64,000 bases of DNA, from the NCBI RefSeq assembly GCF_900187115.1, contig NZ_LT906455.1:372001-436000 (forward strand), written 5' to 3'. The notes beneath the pieces are model-generated. The model did no database searches and was not told the origin of the DNA. It worked only from the letters and a program-made list of their open reading frames with translations. A program made the position numbers and the translations under genes. The stretch's first letter is position 1, and every line of letters begins with the position of its first letter. This document shows positions 41,607-50,069 of this stretch, piece by piece. Source of the DNA: Aliarcobacter butzleri. GTDB taxonomy: Bacteria > Campylobacterota > Campylobacteria > Campylobacterales > Arcobacteraceae.

Positions 41607-42544
41607 ATTTCTATTTCACAAACAACTTGAGCATGATCACTTTGTTTTAAACTTCCATTGTGATTTTTTTGTAAATGTTTGTCAAAAACTTCATAAGAGC
41701 TGATTTTTTGAAGTTCTTTTGATACAAAAATATAATCCAAAATATTTCCTTTTCCAGCAAAATAGCTTGTAGGAGTTCGTTTTATTCCCTTAAATTCTGG
41801 ATGAGGATTATAAATCTTTGGTTTATGTAAATAGTAAGCATCAAAGAGTAAATAGTCATCTTTTTTTAGATTTTTATTATAAAATCGTTTATTTGTAAGA
41901 GCATCAATTGTTATAGAAAACTCTTTGTCATTTAAGTCGCACATTAAAATCGTAGGAGTTTTATTTGATTTTATATCATAAAAAAGTATTTTGGCTTCAT
42001 TAATTCTTTGTTTTAAAGATAAAGAATAGTTGTCTTTTAAAGCAACTTCAACTTTTTTTAGTTTATCTTCTAAAGTATCATTTTTTGTAAAAATATATTC
42101 AAATTCATTTTCTCTGTTTGATTTTAGATGTGTTATATAAACTGTTATATTTTTTTCATTTGGTAGAGAAATTATGGCTTTTATTGGGATTCTTGCAAAC
42201 TTAAAACTTTTTGTATCTATTTTTTCTATATTTATTATTGGGAATTTTGAAGCAATTGCAACTGTTGTACTTATATAAACTTTTTCATTTTTTTTATCAA
42301 CTTTTGCAAAATCCACAACTTCAAAGTATTTAAATCCAACTTCTAAACACAAATTTTTTAGTTCATCATTAGAGAAAACTTCTTGAAATCCTACAATATC
42401 ACAATTCATAAGATTTAGTTGATTTTTACACCAAGCTATTTTTTCATTCCATTCTTCAGGTGTGAATTTTTCTTTTTTTGTATAAAAAGAGAATGGTGGA
42501 GAGCAAAATTGAAAAAGGTTAAATGTTCCGACTCTTAGTTTCAT
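41603..42544 (-). CDS. Endonuclease/exonuclease/phosphatase family protein
   Basis: The 313-residue protein follows the EEP fold: RVGTFNLFQF at the start (metal-binding N), VGFQEVFS with the catalytic glutamate near residue 57, ITVYITHLKSNREN, ILMCDLNDKEF with the D-x-N pair, and QSDHAQVVCEI at the end. No signal peptide is evident. Members hydrolyse phosphodiesters in DNA, RNA, lipids or small molecules; the substrate cannot be chosen here. It is a single minus-strand gene. Confidence 0.85.
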   Translation of the reverse strand: MKLRVGTFNLFQFCSPPFSFYTKKEKFTPEEWNEKIAWCKNQLNLMNCDIVGFQEVFSNDELKNLCLEVGFKYFEVVDFAKVDKKNEKVYISTTVAIASKFPIINIEKIDTKSFKFARIPIKAIISLPNEKNITVYITHLKSNRENEFEYIFTKNDTLEDKLKKVEVALKDNYSLSLKQRINEAKILFYDIKSNKTPTILMCDLNDKEFSITIDALTNKRFYNKNLKKDDYLLFDAYYLHKPKIYNPHPEFKGIKRTPTSYFAGKGNILDYIFVSKELQKISSYEVFDKHLQKNHNGSLKQSDHAQVVCEIEI

Positions 42545-42648
42545 CTTGATATGTTAGCCAAACATTGTTAAGTTTTGATTAATATAAAATTTAAAAATCA
42601 TTAAAAGCAAGATGCAATAATTTCATAATTAAAAAAAAGGAGTACAAA

Positions 42649-43095
42649 ATGAAAAAAATAGTTTCAAGTTTAGTTATAACAAGTTTAGTTGCAGGAGCAC
42701 TTTTTGCTGCAAATGGTGAAATGAAAAAAGATGATAAAAGATTTGATGCACCAAATTGTATGTATCAAAAAGATTTTAAAGGTCATATGCCTTTTTTTGG
42801 AAATGATGGTATTTTAGGATTAATCCATGAGTTAAATTTAACTTCTAAACAAAAAGAAGATATTAGAAAAATTATAGATGAAAGTAGAAAAGCTCAAAAA
42901 TCTCCACTTGATGCATTCTCAAAAGATGGATTTGATAAAGAAAAATTTATTCAAATTGAGAATGAAAAAAGAGATTCTATGATAAAATCAAAAGCTGAAG
43001 TTATCGAAAAAACTTATGCTATCTTAGATGCTAAACAAAAAGAGCAACTAAAAGTTCTAATTGATTTAAGAAAAGAAAAAAGAGATAAAAAATAG
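42649..43095 (+). CDS. Spy/CpxP-like periplasmic protein
   Basis: The 148-residue protein has a signal peptide (MKKIVSSLVITSLVAGALFA, cleavage near residue 20), then an all-helical charged mature part with two LTxxQ-type motifs: LNLTSKQKEDIRKII near residue 63 and ILDAKQKEQLK near residue 125. Spy and CpxP are periplasmic chaperones or sensors that restrain envelope-stress kinases. Here it lies 33 bases upstream of an ArsR/ArsS-type two-component system, so it may be a sensor-repressor or target of that system. AAAAAAAGGAG precedes the ATG. Confidence 0.75.
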   Translation: MKKIVSSLVITSLVAGALFAANGEMKKDDKRFDAPNCMYQKDFKGHMPFFGNDGILGLIHELNLTSKQKEDIRKIIDESRKAQKSPLDAFSKDGFDKEKFIQIENEKRDSMIKSKAEVIEKTYAILDAKQKEQLKVLIDLRKEKRDKK

Positions 43096-43128
43096 GTTTT
43101 TTATAGATACTATTTAAAAGGATAAATT

Positions 43129-43809
43129 TTGATAAAAATTGCAATGATAGAAGATGATTTAGAGTTAGCAGAAGTTCTATGTCAATACTTAAAGCAATTC
43201 AATATTGAAGTTACAAATTACGAAGAGCCATATTTGGCTCTTAGTGCTTTAAAAATGAATAAGTATGATTTGATAATTTTAGATTTAACACTACCTGGAA
43301 TGGATGGATTAGATGTTTGTAAAGAGATAGTTAAAAGTTTTAATATTCCTATTATTATTTCAAGTGCAAGAAGTGATATTACAGATAAAGTAACAGCACT
43401 TAAATTAGGAGCTGATGATTATTTGCCAAAACCTTATGACCCAAGAGAACTTGAAGTACGAATTAAAACAATTTTACGAAGATTTAATAACTCTCAAAGT
43501 AGTGAAGAAGATACAAAAAGTAAAATCTTTGTTTTAAATGAAGAAAAAAGAGAGATAACAAAAAACGGAAAATTTATAAAACTAACTGCTGCTGAATTTG
43601 AAGTTTTATCTTTATTGATAAAAAGAGAAGGTTTTGTAATAAGTAGAGAAGATATTTTTGAAAATTCTGATCTTTTAAATCAGGATTATGAAAGTTCAGG
43701 TTCTTTGGCTGTTATTATAAATAGAATTAGACACAAAATAGAAGATAATTCAAAAGAATCAAAATATCTTCATACAATTAGAGGAATGGGATACAAATTT
43801 ATACAATGA
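43129..43809 (+). CDS. OmpR-family response regulator, ArsR (HP0166) type
   Basis: The 226-residue protein has an intact receiver with acidic residues E8, D9 and D10, phosphoacceptor D52 (ILDLTLPGMDGLDVCKEI), ISSARSD and the lysine in YLPKPYDP. The C-terminal winged helix follows (LTAAEFEVLSLLIKREGFVISRE ... IRGMGYKF). The receiver, particularly IIISSARSD and GADDYLPKPYDP, closely resembles ArsR of H. pylori, the acid-response regulator. The start is TTG at 43129 after AAAAGGA. It overlaps the kinase gene by four bases (ATGA). Confidence 0.88.
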   Translation: MIKIAMIEDDLELAEVLCQYLKQFNIEVTNYEEPYLALSALKMNKYDLIILDLTLPGMDGLDVCKEIVKSFNIPIIISSARSDITDKVTALKLGADDYLPKPYDPRELEVRIKTILRRFNNSQSSEEDTKSKIFVLNEEKREITKNGKFIKLTAAEFEVLSLLIKREGFVISREDIFENSDLLNQDYESSGSLAVIINRIRHKIEDNSKESKYLHTIRGMGYKFIQ

Positions 43810-45041
43810 TAAATAGACAATCGATTTTTTTTACTATTTTAATAAGCTTTCTTATCTCTATTTTATTGGTAATAATTAGCTTTATAATTATTTTAGCAAA
43901 TAGCTACAAAGCACAAGAAGAACAAATCTATGATAGATATATTCCTATTTCAAAAATGATAAATAGAATTGAGTTTGATTTTAGTGAAGAGATTATAAAA
44001 AATTTTGAAGAGATGAATTATAAACTTTATATTGAAAAAAAAGAGATAAACAAAATAACAAATGATAAAAATATGAAAATATTTTCAGAAAGAATTCACC
44101 CTAAACATGGAGATATTTTTAGAATTCTAAAAAACAACACTGACTATTATTTGTATATGAAAGTTAGAGATAATGAAGTTTTAGTAAAAGACCAAAATGG
44201 TTTTAGTAACAGTAGACAAATATATATTATTTTAGTTTTTTCTATTTTACTTATTACAATTACAATTTTATATTTTATGTCTTTAAAAAAGTTGATGCCT
44301 TTAAAAGTTTTAAAAGATAAAGTAAAAAGTTTGGGTGATGAAAATTTTGATTTTGAATATAAAAATATTGAAGCTAAAGATGAGGTTTCTTCGCTTGCTA
44401 TGGAGTTTAAAAAAACAAGTTTAAAACTAAAAAATCTAAAAGAAGCTAGAAATGTTTTTATTAGAAATATTATGCATGAACTAAAAACTCCTATAACAAA
44501 AGGTAAATTCTTAACTCAATTAGAACAAAATGAAGAGAATAATGAAAAATTAAAATCAGTATTTGATAGATTAGAATCTTTAATAAATGAGTTTGCAACA
44601 ATAGAAGAACTTATATCTTCAACAAAAAATATAGAGAAAAAAGTATATTTTTTAGATGATATTATCGATAATGCAAAAGATATTTTGATGATAGAAGATG
44701 AAAAAGTTATTCAAAATTATGAAAATAAAAAAATAGAAGTAAATTTTAAACTTTTTTCTATTGCAATAAAAAACTTAATAGATAATGCAGTTAAATACTC
44801 TCCAAATAAAGAAGTAACAATAAAAGTAGAAAATGAAAATATAATTTTTGAGAATATGGGAAAAAAATTAGAGGCTCCTTTTGAAAAATACTTTGAACCA
44901 TTTTTTTCAAGTGAAGATAAATCAAAAAACTCTTTTGGTTTAGGATTATATATTGTTTACAATATTTTTAAAGCAAATGGTTATATTTTAGAATATGAAC
45001 ATATTAATGGTTTAAATAGATTTATTTGTAAAAAAGGATAA
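43806..45041 (+). CDS. ArsS-family sensor histidine kinase
   Basis: The 411-residue kinase has membrane helices at about residues 9-31 and 138-158, a periplasmic sensor of about 105 residues with HPKHGD histidines, a HAMP region, and H224 in RNIMHELKTPI. The N box is KNLIDNAVKYSPN and the G2 box is FGLGLYIVYNI. The G1 region reads ENIIFENMGKK instead of the usual DxGxG, a feature I associate with the ArsS group. It is the cognate partner of the overlapping regulator gene. The signal may be envelope stress or pH, judging by the Spy-like gene and the ArsS family. Confidence 0.88.
   Translation: MINRQSIFFTILISFLISILLVIISFIIILANSYKAQEEQIYDRYIPISKMINRIEFDFSEEIIKNFEEMNYKLYIEKKEINKITNDKNMKIFSERIHPKHGDIFRILKNNTDYYLYMKVRDNEVLVKDQNGFSNSRQIYIILVFSILLITITILYFMSLKKLMPLKVLKDKVKSLGDENFDFEYKNIEAKDEVSSLAMEFKKTSLKLKNLKEARNVFIRNIMHELKTPITKGKFLTQLEQNEENNEKLKSVFDRLESLINEFATIEELISSTKNIEKKVYFLDDIIDNAKDILMIEDEKVIQNYENKKIEVNFKLFSIAIKNLIDNAVKYSPNKEVTIKVENENIIFENMGKKLEAPFEKYFEPFFSSEDKSKNSFGLGLYIVYNIFKANGYILEYEHINGLNRFICKKG
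45031..45038 (+). promoter_or_regulatory. Ribosome binding site that fixes a non-ATG start
   Basis: AAAAAGGA at 45031-45038 ends six bases before the ATT at 45045. The frame is closed by the TAA at 45039-45041, so the flavoprotein must start between 45042 and its first ATG at 45087, which is already beyond the dinucleotide-binding loop. Confidence 0.55.
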
Positions 45042-45044
45042 AAG

Positions 45045-46193
45045 ATTTACGATATAGCAATTATTGGAGCAGGAGCTAGTGGTTTAATGCTAGCTTCTAA
45101 TTTAGATAAAAAAAAATATAAAAATATATGTTTGATTGAGAGTTCGAAAACTTTAGCACCAAAAGTTAAAGTTTCAGGTGGAGCAAAATGTAATATCACA
45201 AATGATTTTGTAACTTATAAAAATTATTTAGGTGATGAAAATTTTATAAAAACTATTTTAGAAAGATTTTCAAAAGATGATTTATTGACTTTTTTAAATA
45301 AAAATCAACTTTTTCCAAAAATTAATCCAAAAATTGTAAAAGGAACATATTTTTGTAACTCTAGTCAAGATGTTATTGATATGTTTTCAAAACTTACAAC
45401 TCATGTAAAAAAGTATCTTGAAACAAAAGTTTTAGATGTAAGTTTTGATGAATATTATAAGATAAAAACTGATTCAAAAACTATTGAAGCAAAAAAACTT
45501 GTAGTTGCAAGTGGAGGATTGTCTTTTCCTCTTTTAGGTGCAAGTTCAATTGCTTTTGATATTGCGCAAAAATTTGGACATACGATTAAAAAGTTAGAGC
45601 CAGCCCTTGTAGGATTTACTGTACAAAAAGAACAATTTTGGTTTAAAAATTTATCAGGAGTTTCACTTCCTGCTAAAGCTTTTGTGGAAGATAAAACTTT
45701 TGAAGGTTCGCTTTTATTTGCACATAAAGGATGTTCAGGTCCCCTTATTTTAACTACATCTTTATATTGGAAAAAAGGAAAAATTGTACTTGATTTTTTA
45801 CCAAATAAAAAAATTGAAAAGTTTTTAACTGGAAATAAAAACATCTCATCATCTTTACCATTAGCCAAAAGATTTATACAAGAGTTTTTAGTTTCACAAG
45901 ATTTGGAAGATAAAGCTGTTTCAAAATTAACACAAGAAGAGCTAGAAAAATTAAAATTATTGAAAAATTATGAGTTTTCACCTGCAGGAAATTTTGGTTT
46001 TACAAAAGCTGAAGTTACAAAAGGTGGAATTAATACAGATGAGATAAATCATCTTTCTTTTGAGAGTTTAAAACAAAAAAATCTTTTTTTTATAGGAGAA
46101 TGTTTAGATATAACAGGAGAACTTGGAGGGTTTAATTTTCAAATAGTATTTAGCCAAGCCTATATTTGCTCTTTGTACCTAAATAACATATAA
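45045..46193 (+). CDS. HI0933-like (BaiN/RdsA) NAD(P)/FAD-dependent oxidoreductase, apparent ATT start
   Basis: From ATT 45045 the product is 382 residues and begins (M)YDIAIIGAGASGLMLAS, the essential FAD-binding GxGxxG loop. ATG 45087 would delete that loop. Other family landmarks are SGGAKCNITND, FPLLGASSIAFDIAQKFGH, the LLFAHKGCSGP motif, and FFIGECLDITGELGGFNFQ at the C-terminus, which closes the FAD site. Substrates are unknown. It follows the ArsS-type kinase by three bases. A single T-for-A change at 45043 would create ATG (MIYDIAIIGAG), so a sequence error or a recent start-codon mutation is an alternative to ATT initiation. Confidence 0.82.
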   Translation: MYDIAIIGAGASGLMLASNLDKKKYKNICLIESSKTLAPKVKVSGGAKCNITNDFVTYKNYLGDENFIKTILERFSKDDLLTFLNKNQLFPKINPKIVKGTYFCNSSQDVIDMFSKLTTHVKKYLETKVLDVSFDEYYKIKTDSKTIEAKKLVVASGGLSFPLLGASSIAFDIAQKFGHTIKKLEPALVGFTVQKEQFWFKNLSGVSLPAKAFVEDKTFEGSLLFAHKGCSGPLILTTSLYWKKGKIVLDFLPNKKIEKFLTGNKNISSSLPLAKRFIQEFLVSQDLEDKAVSKLTQEELEKLKLLKNYEFSPAGNFGFTKAEVTKGGINTDEINHLSFESLKQKNLFFIGECLDITGELGGFNFQIVFSQAYICSLYLNNI

Positions 46194-46243
46194 GATTATC
46201 TTTGATATGATATATTAATAAATGATATCAATAAAGGCGTTTT

Positions 46244-47656
46244 ATGTTTTTTGGAAATAAGAATTTAGAAGAGAAAGTCAGTTATTTAGAAAGAGAAATT
46301 GAGGATTTAAAAAATCAATTAGTTCAAAAAGATAAAAAAATTGAAGAGATTGAAAAAGATTACTCATTTAAACTTGAAAATGTTTTAGAAAAAAATTCTA
46401 AAGATATCGAATTATATAAAGAAATAGCATCGTTTTCGCAAGAAGAGGGATTAGTTGTTTTTGATGAAAATAATCAGTTGTTTTTTGCAAACAGTTTGTC
46501 AAAATCAAATATAAAAGATTTTTCTACTGTTTTAGATGCAGTTTTAAATGAAAAACCTAGTTTAGTTTTAGAAGATTGTGAAGCTCACATAGAAGTAAAA
46601 AATTACGAAAATAAAAAAATAGTTTCACTTAGAAAAACTTCAATTCACGATAACAAAGATGGTGGATTACTATCAAGACACAATATAAATATGACAAACT
46701 CTTTAAATGGAACACAACAAACATATTTAACTTTGTTAGATGAATTACAAGATATGTCTAAAGAGTCTAAAGAGACAGCAAATGGCTCAACTCAAGGATT
46801 AAATTTAATAAATGAAATAGTTTATGATACAGACAATTTGCATAAAGAAATAGAGCTTGAAAATGAAGTTGTAGCGTCTTTAGTATCAAAAAGTAAAGAT
46901 ATTGCACAAGTTATAAATATAATCCAAGAAATAGCATTTCAAACAAATATTCTTTCTTTAAATGCAGCTGTTGAAGCTGCAACTGCTGGTGAAGCTGGAA
47001 AAGGATTTTCTGTTGTTGCACAAGAAGTAAGAAATCTAGCTACAAGAAGTGCTGATGCTGCAAAACAGATAAAAGATGTTGTAAATCTAATTCAAAATGA
47101 AACAGAAAAAATCAAACAAAGTTCAGAAACAGTATCAAGTGTAGTAAATGAGACTAAATCAAGAATTGGTGTTTTAAGTAAATTGATGAATACTTTCCAA
47201 AAAAATTCTAATAGAGGAGTTTATGAAGTTGAAAGTATTTCAAATAGAATTTTTATAAATCTTGCAAAACTTGACCACGTTATTTACAAAAATAACCTTT
47301 ATCAACTAATCTTTGGAGGAGAACATAACTTTAAACCAGTAGATCATCATAATTGTAGATTAGGAAAATGGTATGATACAGGTTTAGGAAGAGAACAATT
47401 TAGTATTGTTCCATCTTATAAAAGTTTAGAAAAACATCACCATATTGTACATCACGAAGCAAATTTATTAGCAAATGAGTGTTCTGGAAGTAAAGTTTCT
47501 TGCTCAAAACAATTAATAGAAGATAAAATTGAGTTAGTAGAAAAAGCAAGTGAACAAGTATTTATATATTTAGATAAAATTTTAGATGAAAAAAGTGATT
47601 TGATTATGAAAGAAGCAGCTAAAAAATTATTCGACGGAGAAAAAGTAGATGGATAA
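46244..47656 (+). CDS. Soluble methyl-accepting chemotaxis protein with CZB domain (TlpD-like)
   Basis: The 470-residue protein has no membrane segment. It has an N-terminal coiled coil (about residues 5-50), a short globular region (about 65-130), and a chemoreceptor signalling hairpin with the conserved tip [21 protein letters not shown]. The C-terminal CZB zinc-binding domain contains the ligands H in [20 protein letters not shown] and [11 protein letters not shown]. This is the architecture of TlpD of H. pylori, a cytosolic sensor of oxidative stress and metal state. Its end overlaps the receiver gene by eight bases, making it the first gene of a signalling operon. Confidence 0.9.
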   Translation: MFFGNKNLEEKVSYLEREIEDLKNQLVQKDKKIEEIEKDYSFKLENVLEKNSKDIELYKEIASFSQEEGLVVFDENNQLFFANSLSKSNIKDFSTVLDAVLNEKPSLVLEDCEAHIEVKNYENKKIVSLRKTSIHDNKDGGLLSRHNINMTNSLNGTQQTYLTLLDELQDMSKESKETANGSTQGLNLINEIVYDTDNLHKEIELENEVVASLVSKSKDIAQVINIIQEIAFQTNILSLNAAVEAATAGEAGKGFSVVAQEVRNLATRSADAAKQIKDVVNLIQNETEKIKQSSETVSSVVNETKSRIGVLSKLMNTFQKNSNRGVYEVESISNRIFINLAKLDHVIYKNNLYQLIFGGEHNFKPVDHHNCRLGKWYDTGLGREQFSIVPSYKSLEKHHHIVHHEANLLANECSGSKVSCSKQLIEDKIELVEKASEQVFIYLDKILDEKSDLIMKEAAKKLFDGEKVDG

Positions 47657-48026
47657 AAAATATTCAATAGCTATCATTGATGATGAAGTAGAAATTTTAA
47701 ATCTTTTAAGTAGATTTTTATCAAGAAATCCAAAATTCTCAGTAGCAAATTATGCAAATCCTCTTGCTGCATTAGAATCTTTGAATATGAGCAGTTATGA
47801 CATTATTTTATTAGATATTATGATGCCACAAATGAATGGATTAGAAGTTCTTGAAAAAATAAAAGAAAAGAATGAAAATCAAAAAGTTATTATGATGACT
47901 GCATACTCGACTTTGGATAAAGTTTTAAAATCTCACAAAGAGGGTGCTACAAATTATGTTATGAAACCTTTTGATTCTTTACAACATCTAGAAAAAAAGA
48001 TAATAGATATTTTAGAGAAACACTAA
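47649..48026 (+). CDS. Stand-alone receiver domain (CheY-like)
   Basis: The 125-residue protein is a single receiver with D11 and D12, phosphoacceptor D56 ([15 protein letters not shown]), T84 (IMMTAYST) and K106 (VMKPF), all intact. It has no output domain. It lies between a chemoreceptor gene and two histidine kinase genes and overlaps the former by eight bases, so it is probably the phosphate acceptor of that local pathway and not the general flagellar CheY. The kinase gene starts on the base after its stop codon. Confidence 0.88.
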   Translation: MDKKYSIAIIDDEVEILNLLSRFLSRNPKFSVANYANPLAALESLNMSSYDIILLDIMMPQMNGLEVLEKIKEKNENQKVIMMTAYSTLDKVLKSHKEGATNYVMKPFDSLQHLEKKIIDILEKH

Positions 48027-50069
48027 ATGAGCCATAAAAACCTATTTTTTAGGTATTTTTTCTATTTTTTAATCTCTTTTTTTTTAATAATTCTATTTTT
48101 AGATTTTTTTAAAGAAAAAGAGTTTGAAACTTCTTTAAAAAATTATAAACAAAATACTTATAAAGAGTACTCTAACTATTATAATATTTATTCAAATAAT
48201 TCTGAACTTATCTATTTTAATGAATTTATAAAAAATAAACAGATTATAAAAATACTAAAAAGCAGTGTAAATTTGCCTTTATTAAAAAAAGAACTTTATG
48301 ATGAACTTGAACTTAGTTTGTCTTTTTATTCCACTTTAAATTTAGATGAAATGACTATTTATAGTCCTAAAAAAGATTTGCTTTTTAGTTTTAAAGAGAG
48401 TTCAAAAGATAACTTTACTTCAAAAATAGTTGAACAAGTTATTTCAAATAAAAAAGAGGAAGTTAATTTTAGGATTGTTGAAAAAAATATCTATATTTTA
48501 TTTTCAAAACCAATTTTTGATGAAAAACTAAACTTTTTAGGCGTTGTAAATTTAGAGTTTAAACTAGAAAATCTAATAAAAAATATGAAAAAAGATAATT
48601 CTATCGAATATAAAGAGATTATCTCAAACAATTTTGATTTTGGAAATGCTTTTAAAATATCAGAACAACAAAAAAAAGAGTTAATAAATAATTTTGGCAA
48701 TAAAAAAGAAGTAAGTTTTGTTAGTCAAGATAGATACTTAAATATTCCAGTAGTTTTTATACCAATTTTTTATTCAGAATTTTATAAAAATAGTATTTAT
48801 TTAATGAGTTATGATTTAAGTAAGAAGAATGAAATACAGATGATTGATTCTTTTTATAATAAATTATTATTAGTTTTAAATTTAATATCATTTTTTATCA
48901 TTTTTCTTATTTATAAGATGGTAAATATTAAATCACAAAGAGATTTAATAAATAAAAAGTATGAAAATATTTTTAATGAAATTGATAACTATATTATAAA
49001 AGTTGATTTAGATTTACAAGGAAATATTGTATTTGCAACAAAAAGTTTTTATAAAATTTCAGGATATTCACAAGAAGAGATTATAGGAAAAAATATAAAT
49101 CTTTTAAGACATCCTGATATGTCAAATATATTTTTTAAAAATCTTTGGCAAACTATAAAAACAGAGGGCTCTTGGCAAGGAGAGATAAAAAATAGAGATA
49201 AATTTGGAAATACTTATTGGATAAAATCTATAATATTTCCAAGATATAACTTTAAAAATCAAATTGAAGGTTATAGTTCAATTAGAACGGATATAACAGA
49301 TACAAAGCAGTTTGAAAAAATAAATAAGTTATTAAAAGAAGATTTATCAAATAAGTTAAATGATATAAAAGTAAAAGACAAAAACTTGGTTGAAAGTGCA
49401 AAAGTTGCTTTAATGTCAAAAATCTTAGACTCTTTAGGACATCAATGGAAAGTTCCAATCTCAAGAATATTTTTTGAAATACTAAGATTAAAAAATCTTA
49501 AAAAAGATGATATTTCAGAAAGAAATTTAAGAGAGATTGAAAAAAATATTGAACTTGAACTAAAAAATTTATCTGATATTTTAAATGAAATCAAAAATAT
49601 TTTTAATCCAAGAAAAAGCGAAAATTCAAACCTTTTAACAGTTGTTATTGAAGCAATTACTTATTTAGAAAGTGAGTTGAAGAAATATAATATAGAAGTA
49701 AAATTTGATATTGATAAAGAGATTTATATAAATATTTTATCAGCTGAGTTAAAAACTATCATAATAAATATATTAAAAAATTGTATTGAACAAGTAGAGT
49801 TAAATAGAATTGAAAGTACAAAAATATATATAACTGCAATCTATGAAAATATGAATAATGATATTCTTATTAAAATAGAAGATGATATAAAAAGTAAAAA
49901 TAAAAAAATTATTCTTGATGAAATATTAACCTCTTCTGAAGAGAAATATTTTGATACATCTATATATTTATCAAAGTTACTTATTGAAAAAAATAGTGGT
50001 TTATTTTGGTGTAAAAATAGTGAAGATGAAACTAAATATTATATAAAACTTACAAAAGAGATAAAATGA
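48027..50069 (+). CDS. Membrane PAS histidine kinase with degenerate ATP-binding domain
   Basis: The 680-residue protein has membrane helices near residues 9-27 and 276-297, a periplasmic sensor of about 245 residues, a PAS domain near 315-425 (ISGYSQEEIIGKNINLLRHPDM) and a dimerisation helix with H472 in LGHQWKVPISR. The N box asparagine remains (IINILKNCIEQVE). The G1 region reads IKIEDDIKSKNKK with no DxGxG, and the G2 position reads FDTSIYLSKLLIE in place of GxGLGL. It may therefore not bind ATP normally and could act as a sensor that pairs with the intact kinase encoded next. The stop overlaps that gene by four bases. Confidence 0.8.
   Translation: MSHKNLFFRYFFYFLISFFLIILFLDFFKEKEFETSLKNYKQNTYKEYSNYYNIYSNNSELIYFNEFIKNKQIIKILKSSVNLPLLKKELYDELELSLSFYSTLNLDEMTIYSPKKDLLFSFKESSKDNFTSKIVEQVISNKKEEVNFRIVEKNIYILFSKPIFDEKLNFLGVVNLEFKLENLIKNMKKDNSIEYKEIISNNFDFGNAFKISEQQKKELINNFGNKKEVSFVSQDRYLNIPVVFIPIFYSEFYKNSIYLMSYDLSKKNEIQMIDSFYNKLLLVLNLISFFIIFLIYKMVNIKSQRDLINKKYENIFNEIDNYIIKVDLDLQGNIVFATKSFYKISGYSQEEIIGKNINLLRHPDMSNIFFKNLWQTIKTEGSWQGEIKNRDKFGNTYWIKSIIFPRYNFKNQIEGYSSIRTDITDTKQFEKINKLLKEDLSNKLNDIKVKDKNLVESAKVALMSKILDSLGHQWKVPISRIFFEILRLKNLKKDDISERNLREIEKNIELELKNLSDILNEIKNIFNPRKSENSNLLTVVIEAITYLESELKKYNIEVKFDIDKEIYINILSAELKTIIINILKNCIEQVELNRIESTKIYITAIYENMNNDILIKIEDDIKSKNKKIILDEILTSSEEKYFDTSIYLSKLLIEKNSGLFWCKNSEDETKYYIKLTKEIK

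Noticed and set aside
46202-46236. GATATCA/TTGATAT palindromes before the chemoreceptor gene as an operator
   Set aside because: The arms are short and made of simple A/T words that recur by chance in this genome; no further support.
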